NCBI GenBank assembly: GCA_018883165.1
Contig: VEQN01000006.1
Coordinates: forward strand, 1 to 46,732
Length of the DNA stretch: 46,732 nucleotides
Origin: Candidatus Tayloriibacteriota bacterium
GTDB taxonomy: Bacteria; Patescibacteriota; Minisyncoccia; Phycocordibacterales; CAIZLB01
Direction: 5' to 3'
The position numbers and the translations under genes were made by a program. Shown in pieces: positions 28,787-38,125 of the stretch (the stretch's first letter is position 1; the number at the start of each line of letters is the position of its first letter). The notes under the pieces are model-generated. The model was given only the letters and a program-made list of their open reading frames with translations. It made no database searches and was not told where the DNA came from.

Positions 28787-29299
28787 TTATGTATTAAAAA
28801 TTTGTATTGTTTTTTGTACCTCATCCTGAATACCATCAATGCATTCATAGCGCATCACCTCTTCTTCATTTACCCAAGCGTAATCTGTAAAACTCCCCTC
28901 CTCAACCACAACCTCACCACTCTTGTACTTTGCAGCAAACTTCACAAGCACCACAGGTGTCTCATCAGGTCGTATGAACGCGACACTGTTTAGATATATA
29001 AAGGGCTGCTCCACATCTACACCAGATTCCTCTTTCGTCTCTCGTACAAGCAAATCTTCTACGGCATTCTCATAGTCTAGAATATCACCATTGACCCGTG
29101 TCGGCTTATCAATTGGCAAATCTTTCCATTCAAGCTTTCCACCAACCACACCATATTTACCAGGATGTGCTTTTTCTCTCATATCCCTTTTAAGAATGAG
29201 ACATCTCTTGTCACTTTCACGGTACACAACAACATTTGCTACGAAATAAAATAGCTTGTCTTGTTTAGCATTATCTATACTAATTTTTTGTGCTGGCAT
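28787..29299 (-). CDS. NUDIX hydrolase
   Basis: GVVGGKLEW...EDLLVRETKEESGVDV; start set at MPAQKIS to avoid overlap with msrB. Confidence 0.85.
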   Translation of the reverse strand: MPAQKISIDNAKQDKLFYFVANVVVYRESDKRCLILKRDMREKAHPGKYGVVGGKLEWKDLPIDKPTRVNGDILDYENAVEDLLVRETKEESGVDVEQPFIYLNSVAFIRPDETPVVLVKFAAKYKSGEVVVEEGSFTDYAWVNEEEVMRYECIDGIQDEVQKTIQIFNT

Positions 29300-29309
29300 A
29301 TACCCACCA

Positions 29310-29684
29310 TTATCCCAAACATATACCATTCATACAATATCGCCTGTGGGTCTCTGTTGGACCATCATCAAATACATGGCCTAAATGCGAGCCACACGAT
29401 GCACATAGCACCTCAGTCCTAATCATTCCACGACTTGTGTCAACAACCTCTTCTACCGATCCAGGTATTGCTTGGTCAAAACTTGGCCACCCTGTGCCAG
29501 AATCAAACTTAGCATCTTCTTTGAAGAGCGGGTTGCCACAGGCAACGCATGAATACACACCATTCTCAGCGGGTTTTAATTTTGAACTAAACGGAGCCTC
29601 AGTTCCCTTCTCCCGTAACACCTTGTACTCTTCTGGTGTGAGCATCTTTTTCCATTCTTCATCTGTGCGTGTGATGTGTTTCAT
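29310..29684 (-). CDS. msrB: peptide-methionine (R)-S-oxide reductase
   Basis: CVACGNPLF, GTGWPSFDQA, CASCGSHLGHVFDDGP, RYCMNGICL. Confidence 0.96.
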   Translation of the reverse strand: MKHITRTDEEWKKMLTPEEYKVLREKGTEAPFSSKLKPAENGVYSCVACGNPLFKEDAKFDSGTGWPSFDQAIPGSVEEVVDTSRGMIRTEVLCASCGSHLGHVFDDGPTETHRRYCMNGICLG

Positions 29685-29687
29685 TCT

Positions 29688-31139
29688 CTAATACGCTTTA
29701 GCAAACACCACTCTTTTCTTTGATGGCTTACCACTGTAAACACACACACCATCTTCATCAGGTTCAGCAAATGGAATACATCGTGTGGTTGCACCAGTTT
29801 CTTCTTTGATCTTGGCTTCAACTTCTGCATCTCCACACCAATGCGCAAGTGCAAAGTTTCCAGCTTCAATCTCTTTCTTAAATTCCTCGTACGAATCAAC
29901 TCGTTTGGTTCGTTCAACCAATCTGTTTTGAGCCACAGTGAACAAATCATTTTGAATTGCATCAAGTAATCGTACGGCTTCTACAGCAGCATCGGTTAAT
30001 GACACAATTGCTTTAACACCAGTATCTCTTCTTACAAACACTGTCTGGTTTTGTGCAATATCTTTTGGTCCGAGTTCAACTCGAACAGGTATACCTTTCT
30101 TCTCATGATCAAAGAATTTCTCACCTGGCCTAATATCCCGGTTATCAACTTCAACTCTAATACCACGTTCTTCAAATTCTTTCTTCAGTTCAAAAGCTCG
30201 CGCTTCAACCATTGGTTTTGAATCAACAGGACCAATTGTAGTGATGACTACTTGAGTACTTGCAACCTTAGGAGGAAGAACCAATCCTTTGTCATCAGAG
30301 TGACACATAATGAGTCCACCAATTGTTCGAGTACTTAATCCCCAACTTGTTTGCCATCCGTGTTGCATCTCACTGTTTTGATCTAAGAATTTAACATCAA
30401 AGGCTTTTGCGAAGTTTTGTCCCAAGTTATGTGATGTTGCAAACTGAAGTGCTTTCCCATCTTGCATCATTGCTTCAACAGTATATGTTCGAAGTGCACC
30501 TGCAAATTTTTCTGATTCAGACTTCTGTCCAGGTATTACGGGTATCGCGAGAAACTCTTCTGCAAATACTCGATATATCTCGAGCATCTGTCTCGCTCTC
30601 TCATCTGCCTCATCATGTGTTGCATGCACTGTGTGTCCTTCTTGCCACAAGAATTCAGTTGTACGCATAAAGAGACGTGTTCGCATTTCCCATCGAACCA
30701 CGTTTGTCCATTGGTTAATGAGAAGTGGTAAATCTCTGTATGACCGTATCCAACCTGAGAATATTTCATACATGATGGTCTCTGATGTAGGTCGAACAAC
30801 CAACGGCTCTTCGAGTTTCTTTCCACCAGCATGAGTTACAACTGCAACTTCAGGAGCAAATCCTTCTACATGATTCTCTTCTCTTTTGAGAAGCCTCTCA
30901 GGAATGAGCATTGGGAAATACGCATTTCGTACTCCTGTTTTTTTAAACTCTTTGTCTAGATATGTCTGTATAGATTCCCAGATAGCATACCCGTTCGGCT
31001 TAATTACCATACACCCTTTAACCGGTGCGTAGTCAGCAAGATCTGCCGCCTTAATTACATCTATATACCACTCTGCGTAGTCTACAGATCTTGGGGTAAT
31101 GCCTTTTTCAGTATTCTTCTGTGATTCTTCGCTTGTCAT
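29688..31139 (-). CDS. proS: prolyl-tRNA synthetase, archaeal/eukaryotic-like ProS type 3
   Basis: [77 protein letters not shown]-term ...KRVVFAKAY. Confidence 0.95.
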   Translation of the reverse strand: MTSEESQKNTEKGITPRSVDYAEWYIDVIKAADLADYAPVKGCMVIKPNGYAIWESIQTYLDKEFKKTGVRNAYFPMLIPERLLKREENHVEGFAPEVAVVTHAGGKKLEEPLVVRPTSETIMYEIFSGWIRSYRDLPLLINQWTNVVRWEMRTRLFMRTTEFLWQEGHTVHATHDEADERARQMLEIYRVFAEEFLAIPVIPGQKSESEKFAGALRTYTVEAMMQDGKALQFATSHNLGQNFAKAFDVKFLDQNSEMQHGWQTSWGLSTRTIGGLIMCHSDDKGLVLPPKVASTQVVITTIGPVDSKPMVEARAFELKKEFEERGIRVEVDNRDIRPGEKFFDHEKKGIPVRVELGPKDIAQNQTVFVRRDTGVKAIVSLTDAAVEAVRLLDAIQNDLFTVAQNRLVERTKRVDSYEEFKKEIEAGNFALAHWCGDAEVEAKIKEETGATTRCIPFAEPDEDGVCVYSGKPSKKRVVFAKAY

Positions 31140-31185
31140 ATGTTGTAGATATTAGCACAAAAAAGACAAACATACAGATGAAGAG

Positions 31186-31210
31186 AGCACCCTGCATATT
31201 GCAGGGTGCT
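31186..31210 (-). terminator. intrinsic terminator
   Basis: AGCACCCTGCA-TAT-TGCAGGGTGCT. Confidence 0.75.
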
Positions 31211-31219
31211 TTGCGTGTA

Positions 31220-32365
31220 TCAGAGTGTAGAGAGCATGTAGTTTGAGTACATTGGGTCATCAGTCACTTCTGATGCGACTTTCACAAACGGTGGGATTAC
31301 AACAGGGGCACTCATATCACTCTTTTCAGGTCTTTCAACCTCAAGCAAGATGAGGTTCTTGTGTTTTTCAGGCTCCATGAAGAAATCAATCTCATAGAAG
31401 CCACCATTCCAATGAAATGATATGCGCTTCTTTCGCACAGGACTCCTTGTCTGATCTCGCAGAGCAAGAAATTCATCATATTCTCGACGAGATATTATCC
31501 TCTCATCTTCCAGTGACTCCCCTGATGATATATGTTTTTTGTGCGTATAGTAGTAGGAGATACCGAAAGAACTTTCTCTCCTTCTTACACGCACCACTTC
31601 ATCCGGAGCGTCAGTATGTAGATATGTTTGAGTAATATCCGCCACACTATGGAGCTCAGTGATTGAAGACAAATCAACCGAAGAGACCAAGAACTTTCTT
31701 TCTCGTTCAATCGGAACCGGGTCACCAATCTGCGCCGAAACCTCAACATAGAGCTTCCGAAGCTTGGTTTCAAAATCTGTATCATTCCCAAACAATCTAA
31801 AGTGCGGATGACTGTGCCACACCTCTTGAGTCCTACAATCTAGTAGTTGTGCACCTGCTACATCCTCAGTCCGAGACTCATTGTTTTTTGTGGTATACAA
31901 ATCAGGACGACCGACAGCAACGGACTGCAAAAAGTACACCCCATGATATCGATATTCAGAAAGTTCCACACGGGTATACCCAAAGCCATCCAAAACCTCA
32001 GTGAATTCATCGGAGCTCACATACGCTTCACCATCAAGAAGTCCCCGATCACAGAACACAACAACTTTCTTCCCCATGTCTCGATATTGCATAGCAGTCT
32101 GAAGAAACAATTCTTCTTGCATTAAGGCATACTGTAATATCAATTTCTGGAACTCTTTGGGTGGAAGGTGACTTTCTCCGTGAAAAACACCTGCACCAAT
32201 GATGTTCGTAGCAGCTTCAGGCACAATGAGTACCACATACCCTCGTGCTTCAAATTCTTTCTTCAAAAGCGCAAGGCCTGATGTTTTTCCTCCACATGGT
32301 CCACCAGTGATGGCGAACACATATATATCTTTACCAATTTGTGTAATATTTGTATTTGTTTTCAT
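31220..32365 (-). CDS. AAA_28/NadR-like P-loop NTPase fused to CYTH (triphosphate tunnel) domain
   Basis: ITGGPCGGKTSGLALLKKEFE (Walker A), FCDRGLLDGEAYV; C-term ERERKFLV ... VRVRRRES...YYYTHKKH...EIDFFMEPEKHKNLILLEVE (CYTH ExExK and alternating charged strands). Confidence 0.85.
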   Translation of the reverse strand: MKTNTNITQIGKDIYVFAITGGPCGGKTSGLALLKKEFEARGYVVLIVPEAATNIIGAGVFHGESHLPPKEFQKLILQYALMQEELFLQTAMQYRDMGKKVVVFCDRGLLDGEAYVSSDEFTEVLDGFGYTRVELSEYRYHGVYFLQSVAVGRPDLYTTKNNESRTEDVAGAQLLDCRTQEVWHSHPHFRLFGNDTDFETKLRKLYVEVSAQIGDPVPIERERKFLVSSVDLSSITELHSVADITQTYLHTDAPDEVVRVRRRESSFGISYYYTHKKHISSGESLEDERIISRREYDEFLALRDQTRSPVRKKRISFHWNGGFYEIDFFMEPEKHKNLILLEVERPEKSDMSAPVVIPPFVKVASEVTDDPMYSNYMLSTL

Positions 32366-32408
32366 GGTTCAATTTCGGGTTATGTTTCCGATCCACATAT
32401 AGTATGGA

Positions 32409-32427
32409 AGAAATATGACATATTTCT
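32409..32427. promoter_or_regulatory. 19-bp palindrome in divergent intergenic region
   Basis: AGAAATATG-A-CATATTTCT, 9-bp perfect arms. Confidence 0.6.
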
Positions 32428-32461
32428 AGTCTAACCCATTTGAGTCGAATATGTTAGACTA
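32427..32461. promoter_or_regulatory. 35-bp imperfect palindrome, putative operator
   Basis: TAGTCTAAC-CC-ATTTGAGTCGAAT-AT-GTTAGACTA; 9-bp perfect outer arms plus near-symmetrical core. Confidence 0.65.
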
Positions 32462-32470
32462 AACCACAAT

Positions 32471-33139
32471 ATGCACACCATCGAAGAACATGTTCTCAGA
32501 CACCTCACTCGATATTCAGAAGCCACATTTAGCCAGATGAAACCAAAGCTCATTGAGAGTAACGTATTTACATATCACCTCAAGAAACTCATTACTGCAG
32601 GGTATATAAAGAAAACAAAGCAGATATATTCCCTCAGTGCCAAAGGTAAGCAATTTGCAGATACCATCTCACATGAAAACTTTACCCCGAGGATCCAACC
32701 AAAGATTGTGACTCTCATCGTACTTGAATATCAAAACAAATATCTGTTGTACAAGAGAGACAAAGAGCCGTTTGTAGGGTATGTTGGTTTTCCGTATGGA
32801 AAGATTCATCTTGAAGAGCGTGTAGCAGAAGCTGCGAAGCGAGAACTCATTGAAAAAACTGGTTTCGAAACAGAACTCGTACACAAAGGTGATATGTATA
32901 TCACCGCACACAGTGAAGTTGAGCTCATCAGTCACATGCTTTGCCACATTTTCTACAAAAAAATATCCAAAGCTGAATATACAAAAAGTCTTTTGAAACT
33001 TCACAGCACCTCGTTCTGGTCTGAGATACAAAAGAATGGAGATACCAAATATATTCCAGGTGTCATGCAAATACTTAAGAACTTAGCTAAACACAAGGGT
33101 AAAAAGTTCTTTTTTGCTGAATACTTCCTTAATGTATAA
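32471..33139 (+). CDS. winged-helix + NUDIX-like domain protein (putative transcriptional regulator)
   Basis: N-term wHTH (LRHLTRYSEATFSQMKPKLIESNVFTYHLKKLITAGYIKKTKQIYSLSAKGK); NUDIX region GKIHLEERVAEAAKRELIEKTGFE. Confidence 0.8.
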   Translation: MHTIEEHVLRHLTRYSEATFSQMKPKLIESNVFTYHLKKLITAGYIKKTKQIYSLSAKGKQFADTISHENFTPRIQPKIVTLIVLEYQNKYLLYKRDKEPFVGYVGFPYGKIHLEERVAEAAKRELIEKTGFETELVHKGDMYITAHSEVELISHMLCHIFYKKISKAEYTKSLLKLHSTSFWSEIQKNGDTKYIPGVMQILKNLAKHKGKKFFFAEYFLNV

Positions 33140-33231
33140 CCAGCTACCAAGTAGCCCCAAACTTGATATAATTAACTAATCGGTTCATATACCATATATA
33201 TGACCGTATATGTATTAGTTAATATCGATAT

Positions 33232-34053
33232 ATGAAATCACAAACAACAACAATAGCAGTACTTGCTCTCCTTCTCTCTCTTGTGGCTTCTTCTGTATAT
33301 GCAGAAGAAACACAGAGACCGGGTCTACGGGAAGCAAATAGAGCTGAACGAAAAGAAATTAGACAAGAAGGTCGAGAAGATCGAAAAGGGATAGTTAAAG
33401 ATGCGATCGAAGACCGAAAAGAAGTTCGAGAAACTTTTAGATCAACAGTAAAAGATATTCGAAACAGCTCATCAACTCCAGAAGAACGAAAAGCTGAAAT
33501 GGAGAAGGCACGGGAAGAACGAAACAGAGACCTTAAAGGTATCGCAACTTCTACACGAGCTGCGCTTAAAGAAAATGCATCTTCTACACGAGCTGAAGTA
33601 AAGGCAAAGCGAGAGGCTCTTCAGAAAGAACTTAAAGCAAAGCTCAGTGAAAAGAAAAAGAAGCTTGAGACTAAAGCAAAAGAACGAGTTGAAAAGCGAG
33701 TAGCAAATATCTATGAAAATCTCGGTAAGAGAATCCAGAATCTTGTAGAAGTTGATACAAAAATTACAACAAGAATCAATCAACTTAACACGCAAGGAAC
33801 ATCGACAGCTGCAGTTTTAGCTCTTCAGAACACTGCCAAAGCACTTCTTGAAACTGCAAAAGTAGATGTTGAAGCAACTAAGTCAATCACGGCTGAACAA
33901 TTAAGTGCATCATCAACCTCTGGAGTAGGTTTGAAAGCTGTAATTACTAAAGCACAGACAAGTGTAAAGACTGCTGGCGAAGCGTACAAGAAAACTCTTG
34001 ATGCTCTCCGACCGTTCGGTAAAGGAACATCAACAAGTACTTCCTCTAATTAA
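33232..34053 (+). CDS. secreted charged coiled-coil protein
   Basis: signal peptide TIAVLALLLSLVASSVYA; Lys/Glu/Arg-rich heptads. Confidence 0.7.
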   Translation: MKSQTTTIAVLALLLSLVASSVYAEETQRPGLREANRAERKEIRQEGREDRKGIVKDAIEDRKEVRETFRSTVKDIRNSSSTPEERKAEMEKAREERNRDLKGIATSTRAALKENASSTRAEVKAKREALQKELKAKLSEKKKKLETKAKERVEKRVANIYENLGKRIQNLVEVDTKITTRINQLNTQGTSTAAVLALQNTAKALLETAKVDVEATKSITAEQLSASSTSGVGLKAVITKAQTSVKTAGEAYKKTLDALRPFGKGTSTSTSSN

Positions 34054-34070
34054 TTAGCTCACATACATAT

Positions 34071-34376
34071 ATGGCAATAAACAACTTTGAAATTAACTCA
34101 ACATACCCAAGCCAACAGCCTGAGAGTCACACAGGTAAGCTCATACTTGTGCTTGTAATACTCGCTCTTGCAGGATTCTTGTATTACACATTCAAGATGA
34201 ACAACAAGGAGGTTCCACCTGCTCCACAACCTGTTGTGGAAACACAGCAAGAAGTGGTTCCTGAACCTGCCCCTGTTCTAGAAGAAATCTCGATCGATGA
34301 TCTTAGCGCGAACATTAATGCAGCATTCGAAAGTGATGCATCTGACCTTAGTGCAATTGATGCTGAATTCAAGTAA
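34071..34376 (+). CDS. single-TM hypothetical protein
   Basis: TGKLILVLVILALAGFLYYTF then Pro/Glu-rich segment. Confidence 0.6.
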   Translation: MAINNFEINSTYPSQQPESHTGKLILVLVILALAGFLYYTFKMNNKEVPPAPQPVVETQQEVVPEPAPVLEEISIDDLSANINAAFESDASDLSAIDAEFK

Positions 34377-34394
34377 TTAAACACAGGAGTAAAG

Positions 34395-34424
34395 AAAAAT
34401 GCCACGAGCGATCGTGGCATTTTT
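34395..34424. terminator. bidirectional intrinsic terminator between convergent genes
   Basis: AAAAATGCCACGA-GCGA-TCGTGGCATTTTT. Confidence 0.85.
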
Positions 34425-34444
34425 CATATACACCACCCTCTGCG

Positions 34445-35344
34445 TCACCTTCTTTTCCCATTAATTGAGTCCACTGAAGGAATGATGACATCCTTCGCAA
34501 GACCCGCACGCTTCAATGCCCTGATCACCGCATAACTCAGATCGAGCCAGGGTGTATCAATACCATGAAGCGCTGACCGTGGAAATGCATGATGACCGTT
34601 ATGGAAACCCTCGCCGAAGGCAAGAATACCGAACACATAACTATCCGTCGAAAGATCTCCCGAACGAAATCTGCGTTTACCCCAGATGTGACAGTAGCTG
34701 TTGATGGCCCAGGTCACATGTTGAAGAAGAAAGAGTCTTGCACAACTCCCCCACAAGAATCCCTTGAGGAATCCGTGCTCTGGATCATAGAGGTGTCCAA
34801 GAACCGCTGGCAAGAAAGCACTCGTAAGCATCCAGAACCAGGTAGTACTATCCACCAACGAAACGATTGGATCCGAGATCAGACGTTTGTAGCATTTGTT
34901 TTCAGGTGGTTTTCCAACTTTAAGTAACCACATAAACTGTGCATGTAATACACCTTTAAGCAGGTTCCAAAAACTTACTCCATATTTCCATGGCGAATGC
35001 GGATCTCTCGGCTTGTCACTAGCCTGATGATGATCGGCGTGCCGAGTACACCAGTCAATGATACTTCCTTGAAACGCCATACTACCAAGGACTGCAAGCA
35101 GGAATCGAATTGAAGGATTAGCAACGAAAGATTCGTGAGTAAACAAACGATGGAATCCCACTGTGATACCAAGTCCAGTAAGGACATAGAAAACCAGAGC
35201 GAGGATGATGTAGAACCATTCAAGGTATCCATGCTGCCATAGAGTAAGGCAAGCATACAAGAAACCTACAAACGGAACGATGATAACAGCAAGCACCGCG
35301 AAGCGCTTAGGTGCGGATGGACCGCTTCGAGAATCAGAGTTCAT
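34445..35344 (-). CDS. acyl-CoA/acyl-lipid delta-9-type fatty acid desaturase
   Basis: three His boxes: HRLFTH, HADHH, HNGHH; 'GLGITVGFHRLFTHESF', 'EGFHNGHHAFPRSALHG'. Confidence 0.92.
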   Translation of the reverse strand: MNSDSRSGPSAPKRFAVLAVIIVPFVGFLYACLTLWQHGYLEWFYIILALVFYVLTGLGITVGFHRLFTHESFVANPSIRFLLAVLGSMAFQGSIIDWCTRHADHHQASDKPRDPHSPWKYGVSFWNLLKGVLHAQFMWLLKVGKPPENKCYKRLISDPIVSLVDSTTWFWMLTSAFLPAVLGHLYDPEHGFLKGFLWGSCARLFLLQHVTWAINSYCHIWGKRRFRSGDLSTDSYVFGILAFGEGFHNGHHAFPRSALHGIDTPWLDLSYAVIRALKRAGLAKDVIIPSVDSINGKRR

Positions 35345-35424
35345 AATTAAGTCTTGGGTTGAGGTCGTGTATATGAATATGAAATTTTCAACGACCGATG
35401 TTCTCTGGGATTATATCAAGAAAA

Positions 35425-36150
35425 CTATCGTAATTGCTCTAGGAGACTGTTCTCAATCATGATGCTATATATAAAACCAGACTGTAATATTGAAGTCTCT
35501 ACTTTCTTGTCTATCCCAAAAAATATTGATACACCCACAAGTACAAAGAATATTCCAAGCACCCTTCTAAACTTCATAGATTCGGAGAGAACGCCAAAGA
35601 AGTTCAATATCTTTCCACCTACATACACAATGAGAAGCAGTCCGATACTTAATCCAAGAGTAAATGAAAGTAGATACAACACACCAGTACCAAACGATGT
35701 TGGTAACACACTACCCAGTACAAAGAAAAATGTAGGACTGCAAGATGTAAACACAGGCCCGAGAGACGCACCGACAAGCACATCACCTAATGTACTCTTT
35801 TTCGCATCACCCTTACCTAAAAGTATATTTGATTTGGTTTGAAACTTTGCGAGAAAACCGTTTTTCCATGTACCAGGTGAGATATATGTAATACCCAGAA
35901 AACAAATCAATGCGCCAGAAACCCAACTCCATATATATGGTGGAATCTCGATGAGGATCGTGCTCGCTTTAAGTAACAGGGTGAAAACAATAATGGAAAC
36001 GGAGAGAGATAGAAGTACCACAAACACTCTTCTATGCTCTACTTTTCCATTTGAAAGTGACCCACCCACAATTACCGGAAGCATTGGAAGTACACAAGGT
36101 GCAATAACGGTGAGAATTCCAGCAATAAAGGAGATGATGAGTAATATCAT
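35425..36150 (-). CDS. CcdA/DsbD-like cytochrome c biogenesis/thiol-disulfide membrane protein
   Basis: SFIAGILTVIAPCVLPMLPVIVGGSL; 6-TM pattern; GASLGPVFTSCSPTFFFVLGSVLP. Confidence 0.9.
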   Translation of the reverse strand: MILLIISFIAGILTVIAPCVLPMLPVIVGGSLSNGKVEHRRVFVVLLSLSVSIIVFTLLLKASTILIEIPPYIWSWVSGALICFLGITYISPGTWKNGFLAKFQTKSNILLGKGDAKKSTLGDVLVGASLGPVFTSCSPTFFFVLGSVLPTSFGTGVLYLLSFTLGLSIGLLLIVYVGGKILNFFGVLSESMKFRRVLGIFFVLVGVSIFFGIDKKVETSILQSGFIYSIMIENSLLEQLR

Positions 36151-36151
36151 A

Positions 36152-36883
36152 TTATTTCACTAAACCTTTCTTTTGTACTTCAGATTTAGAAACCTCTGTC
36201 ATTTCACCCAAATCCACACTCTTGAAGTATGTATTTGTCACAGTAGTTGTCGCACCAGTATCGATATCGTACGCTGTCTTTGTATGTATATAATACATAG
36301 TAGCAGGACCCTCAGTTCGCATCACCTGTTCAAAATTAATCATGTCTTGTATTTCACTGCCTGTATATCTCCACTGACCATCTTTAAATGTGAAATATTG
36401 AACCGTAAACATATCCCCGAGTCCTCTACCCTTAAAGAAACTTCGTATAGTTTTCTGTTCCATATCGAAATCAACAGCACCAAGGACGATACCCTCACCT
36501 TCAACTCCTAAGAGTTTTTCAAACGGATTATATGGATTAAATTTCTTTGAAGATATATCATTCACCACAAATCGAGTTGAAAGATTGTATGCCCCTGCAC
36601 TTTCTACAATCATCAAATCATCTGCTCCGTCAAAGTTAATATCTACATGTTCAACTGACATTACAGGAAAATCTCCACCCAATGAAACTGTAGTTACTGC
36701 ATTTGTATCAAAAACTATCGCCACAGTATTTGTTTCAGGATTTAACTCTGCGGATTTAATTTTATGTCCCCAAGTCTCAGTAGCTTTCGGTATACTTTTT
36801 TGTGCTGAGAAATCATAGTTCAGTAATGCATATATACCCAAAAGAACAAAGAAACCAATGACCCATAGAAGTGTGTTTTTCAT
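36152..36883 (-). CDS. membrane-anchored hypothetical protein
   Basis: N-term TM LLWVIGFFVLLGIYALLNY; 'VEHVDINFDGADDLMIVESAGAYN' FG-GAP/VCBS-like. Confidence 0.6.
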   Translation of the reverse strand: MKNTLLWVIGFFVLLGIYALLNYDFSAQKSIPKATETWGHKIKSAELNPETNTVAIVFDTNAVTTVSLGGDFPVMSVEHVDINFDGADDLMIVESAGAYNLSTRFVVNDISSKKFNPYNPFEKLLGVEGEGIVLGAVDFDMEQKTIRSFFKGRGLGDMFTVQYFTFKDGQWRYTGSEIQDMINFEQVMRTEGPATMYYIHTKTAYDIDTGATTTVTNTYFKSVDLGEMTEVSKSEVQKKGLVK

Positions 36884-36920
36884 ATACGATAAGTATATAT
36901 CAACTCAGATATTGTGTGTA

Positions 36921-38099
36921 CTATACCCTCTTACCATCTGTGACACGAAGAAACGGATATTCAATATATCGATACGTCCAGGCTGATACCAAAACCGTGC
37001 ATATTCCCGAAAAAGCAATGAGTGACCAAAATGTATACGCATGGAGATTTTGAATCGGTACATACATATTAAATACGCCTAAAACTGCATACAGCATGAT
37101 ACCGTGAAGCAAATATACACTGTAACTAATGGTACCTAAAAATATTGCAGCTTTAGTTCGAAGTAACCCAAACAAACTGTTACCATATATAAAGCACAGT
37201 AGGATACACATGGTCACTGCGTACTGCGGTACAGAATATGGTTCATGTTGCATCAAATATACCAAAACAAGACCAATAATTGGCAAAACGGAATATCTCT
37301 TCTTCTTAAGAAAATCCATCCGGGGATACTTGCGTACAATATGTGCTGCTGTAATTCCAAAAAAGAATATTATCCAATACCCCCAGCCAGGAAGAATGAA
37401 TGCAAGTAGTGCAAATGGTATTGCAAGAAACCGGTACCACCCCGGACGAAGTGCAATGGCAAAGAATGGTAACAAGAGATAGAAGACCCACTCAAAGTGT
37501 AATGTCCAGTGAATACCGGCATTGATCGGTATAACACTCAGATCATTTACTGTTACCGTTGTCACAAGTCCAAGTGTGAGCCAAGACGCAATATCTCTAA
37601 AAAATGTATACCAAGAAGAAATATGGAAGTTTGAAATGATGAGGACAGAGATTGTTACAATACACGCAGAAACTAAATACATTGGTGCCAATCGATTAAA
37701 TCTGTTGATATACAATCTCTGCGCATTAATTCTCCCCTCTGAAGCAATAGCTTTCGACCAATATAAAAAGCTGGTAATCATAAAGAACAGAATGACCGCT
37801 TCTCCACCAGCATGTCTGTAAAATGCATACTCTGTAATTTTCCATACCCCTGTTTGATAGTAGGTATAGTTTGTGACAGCGTGTTGGAACAGAACTCCTA
37901 GTGCCAAAATACCACGTAAGCCATCAAGCACTTCATGTCTGCTCCTTCCTTTGTGATCCGAAGCCGATTTCGGTTCAGCACGAGTCATATCACTGTAAAA
38001 TGGAATTCTTTTGGCAACAATATCCGCACACACGAAGATTATCGCCATCACTATGAAATAGAAAAGACTACTGAATGGAGAGATATTCATTGGGTACAT
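36921..38099 (-). CDS. acyltransferase family 3 membrane protein
   Basis: RHEVLDGLRGILALGVLFQHAVTNY...YINRFNRLAPMYLVS...LHFEWVFYLLLPFFAI. Confidence 0.9.
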   Translation of the reverse strand: MYPMNISPFSSLFYFIVMAIIFVCADIVAKRIPFYSDMTRAEPKSASDHKGRSRHEVLDGLRGILALGVLFQHAVTNYTYYQTGVWKITEYAFYRHAGGEAVILFFMITSFLYWSKAIASEGRINAQRLYINRFNRLAPMYLVSACIVTISVLIISNFHISSWYTFFRDIASWLTLGLVTTVTVNDLSVIPINAGIHWTLHFEWVFYLLLPFFAIALRPGWYRFLAIPFALLAFILPGWGYWIIFFFGITAAHIVRKYPRMDFLKKKRYSVLPIIGLVLVYLMQHEPYSVPQYAVTMCILLCFIYGNSLFGLLRTKAAIFLGTISYSVYLLHGIMLYAVLGVFNMYVPIQNLHAYTFWSLIAFSGICTVLVSAWTYRYIEYPFLRVTDGKRV

Positions 38100-38125
38100 T
38101 GTACCATGACTGATATACTGTATCT

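Noticed and set aside
35425-36883. CcdA plus 36152-36883 as a complete thiol-redox operon
   Set aside because: The second gene has no thioredoxin-like CxxC; no redox partner visible in the neighbourhood
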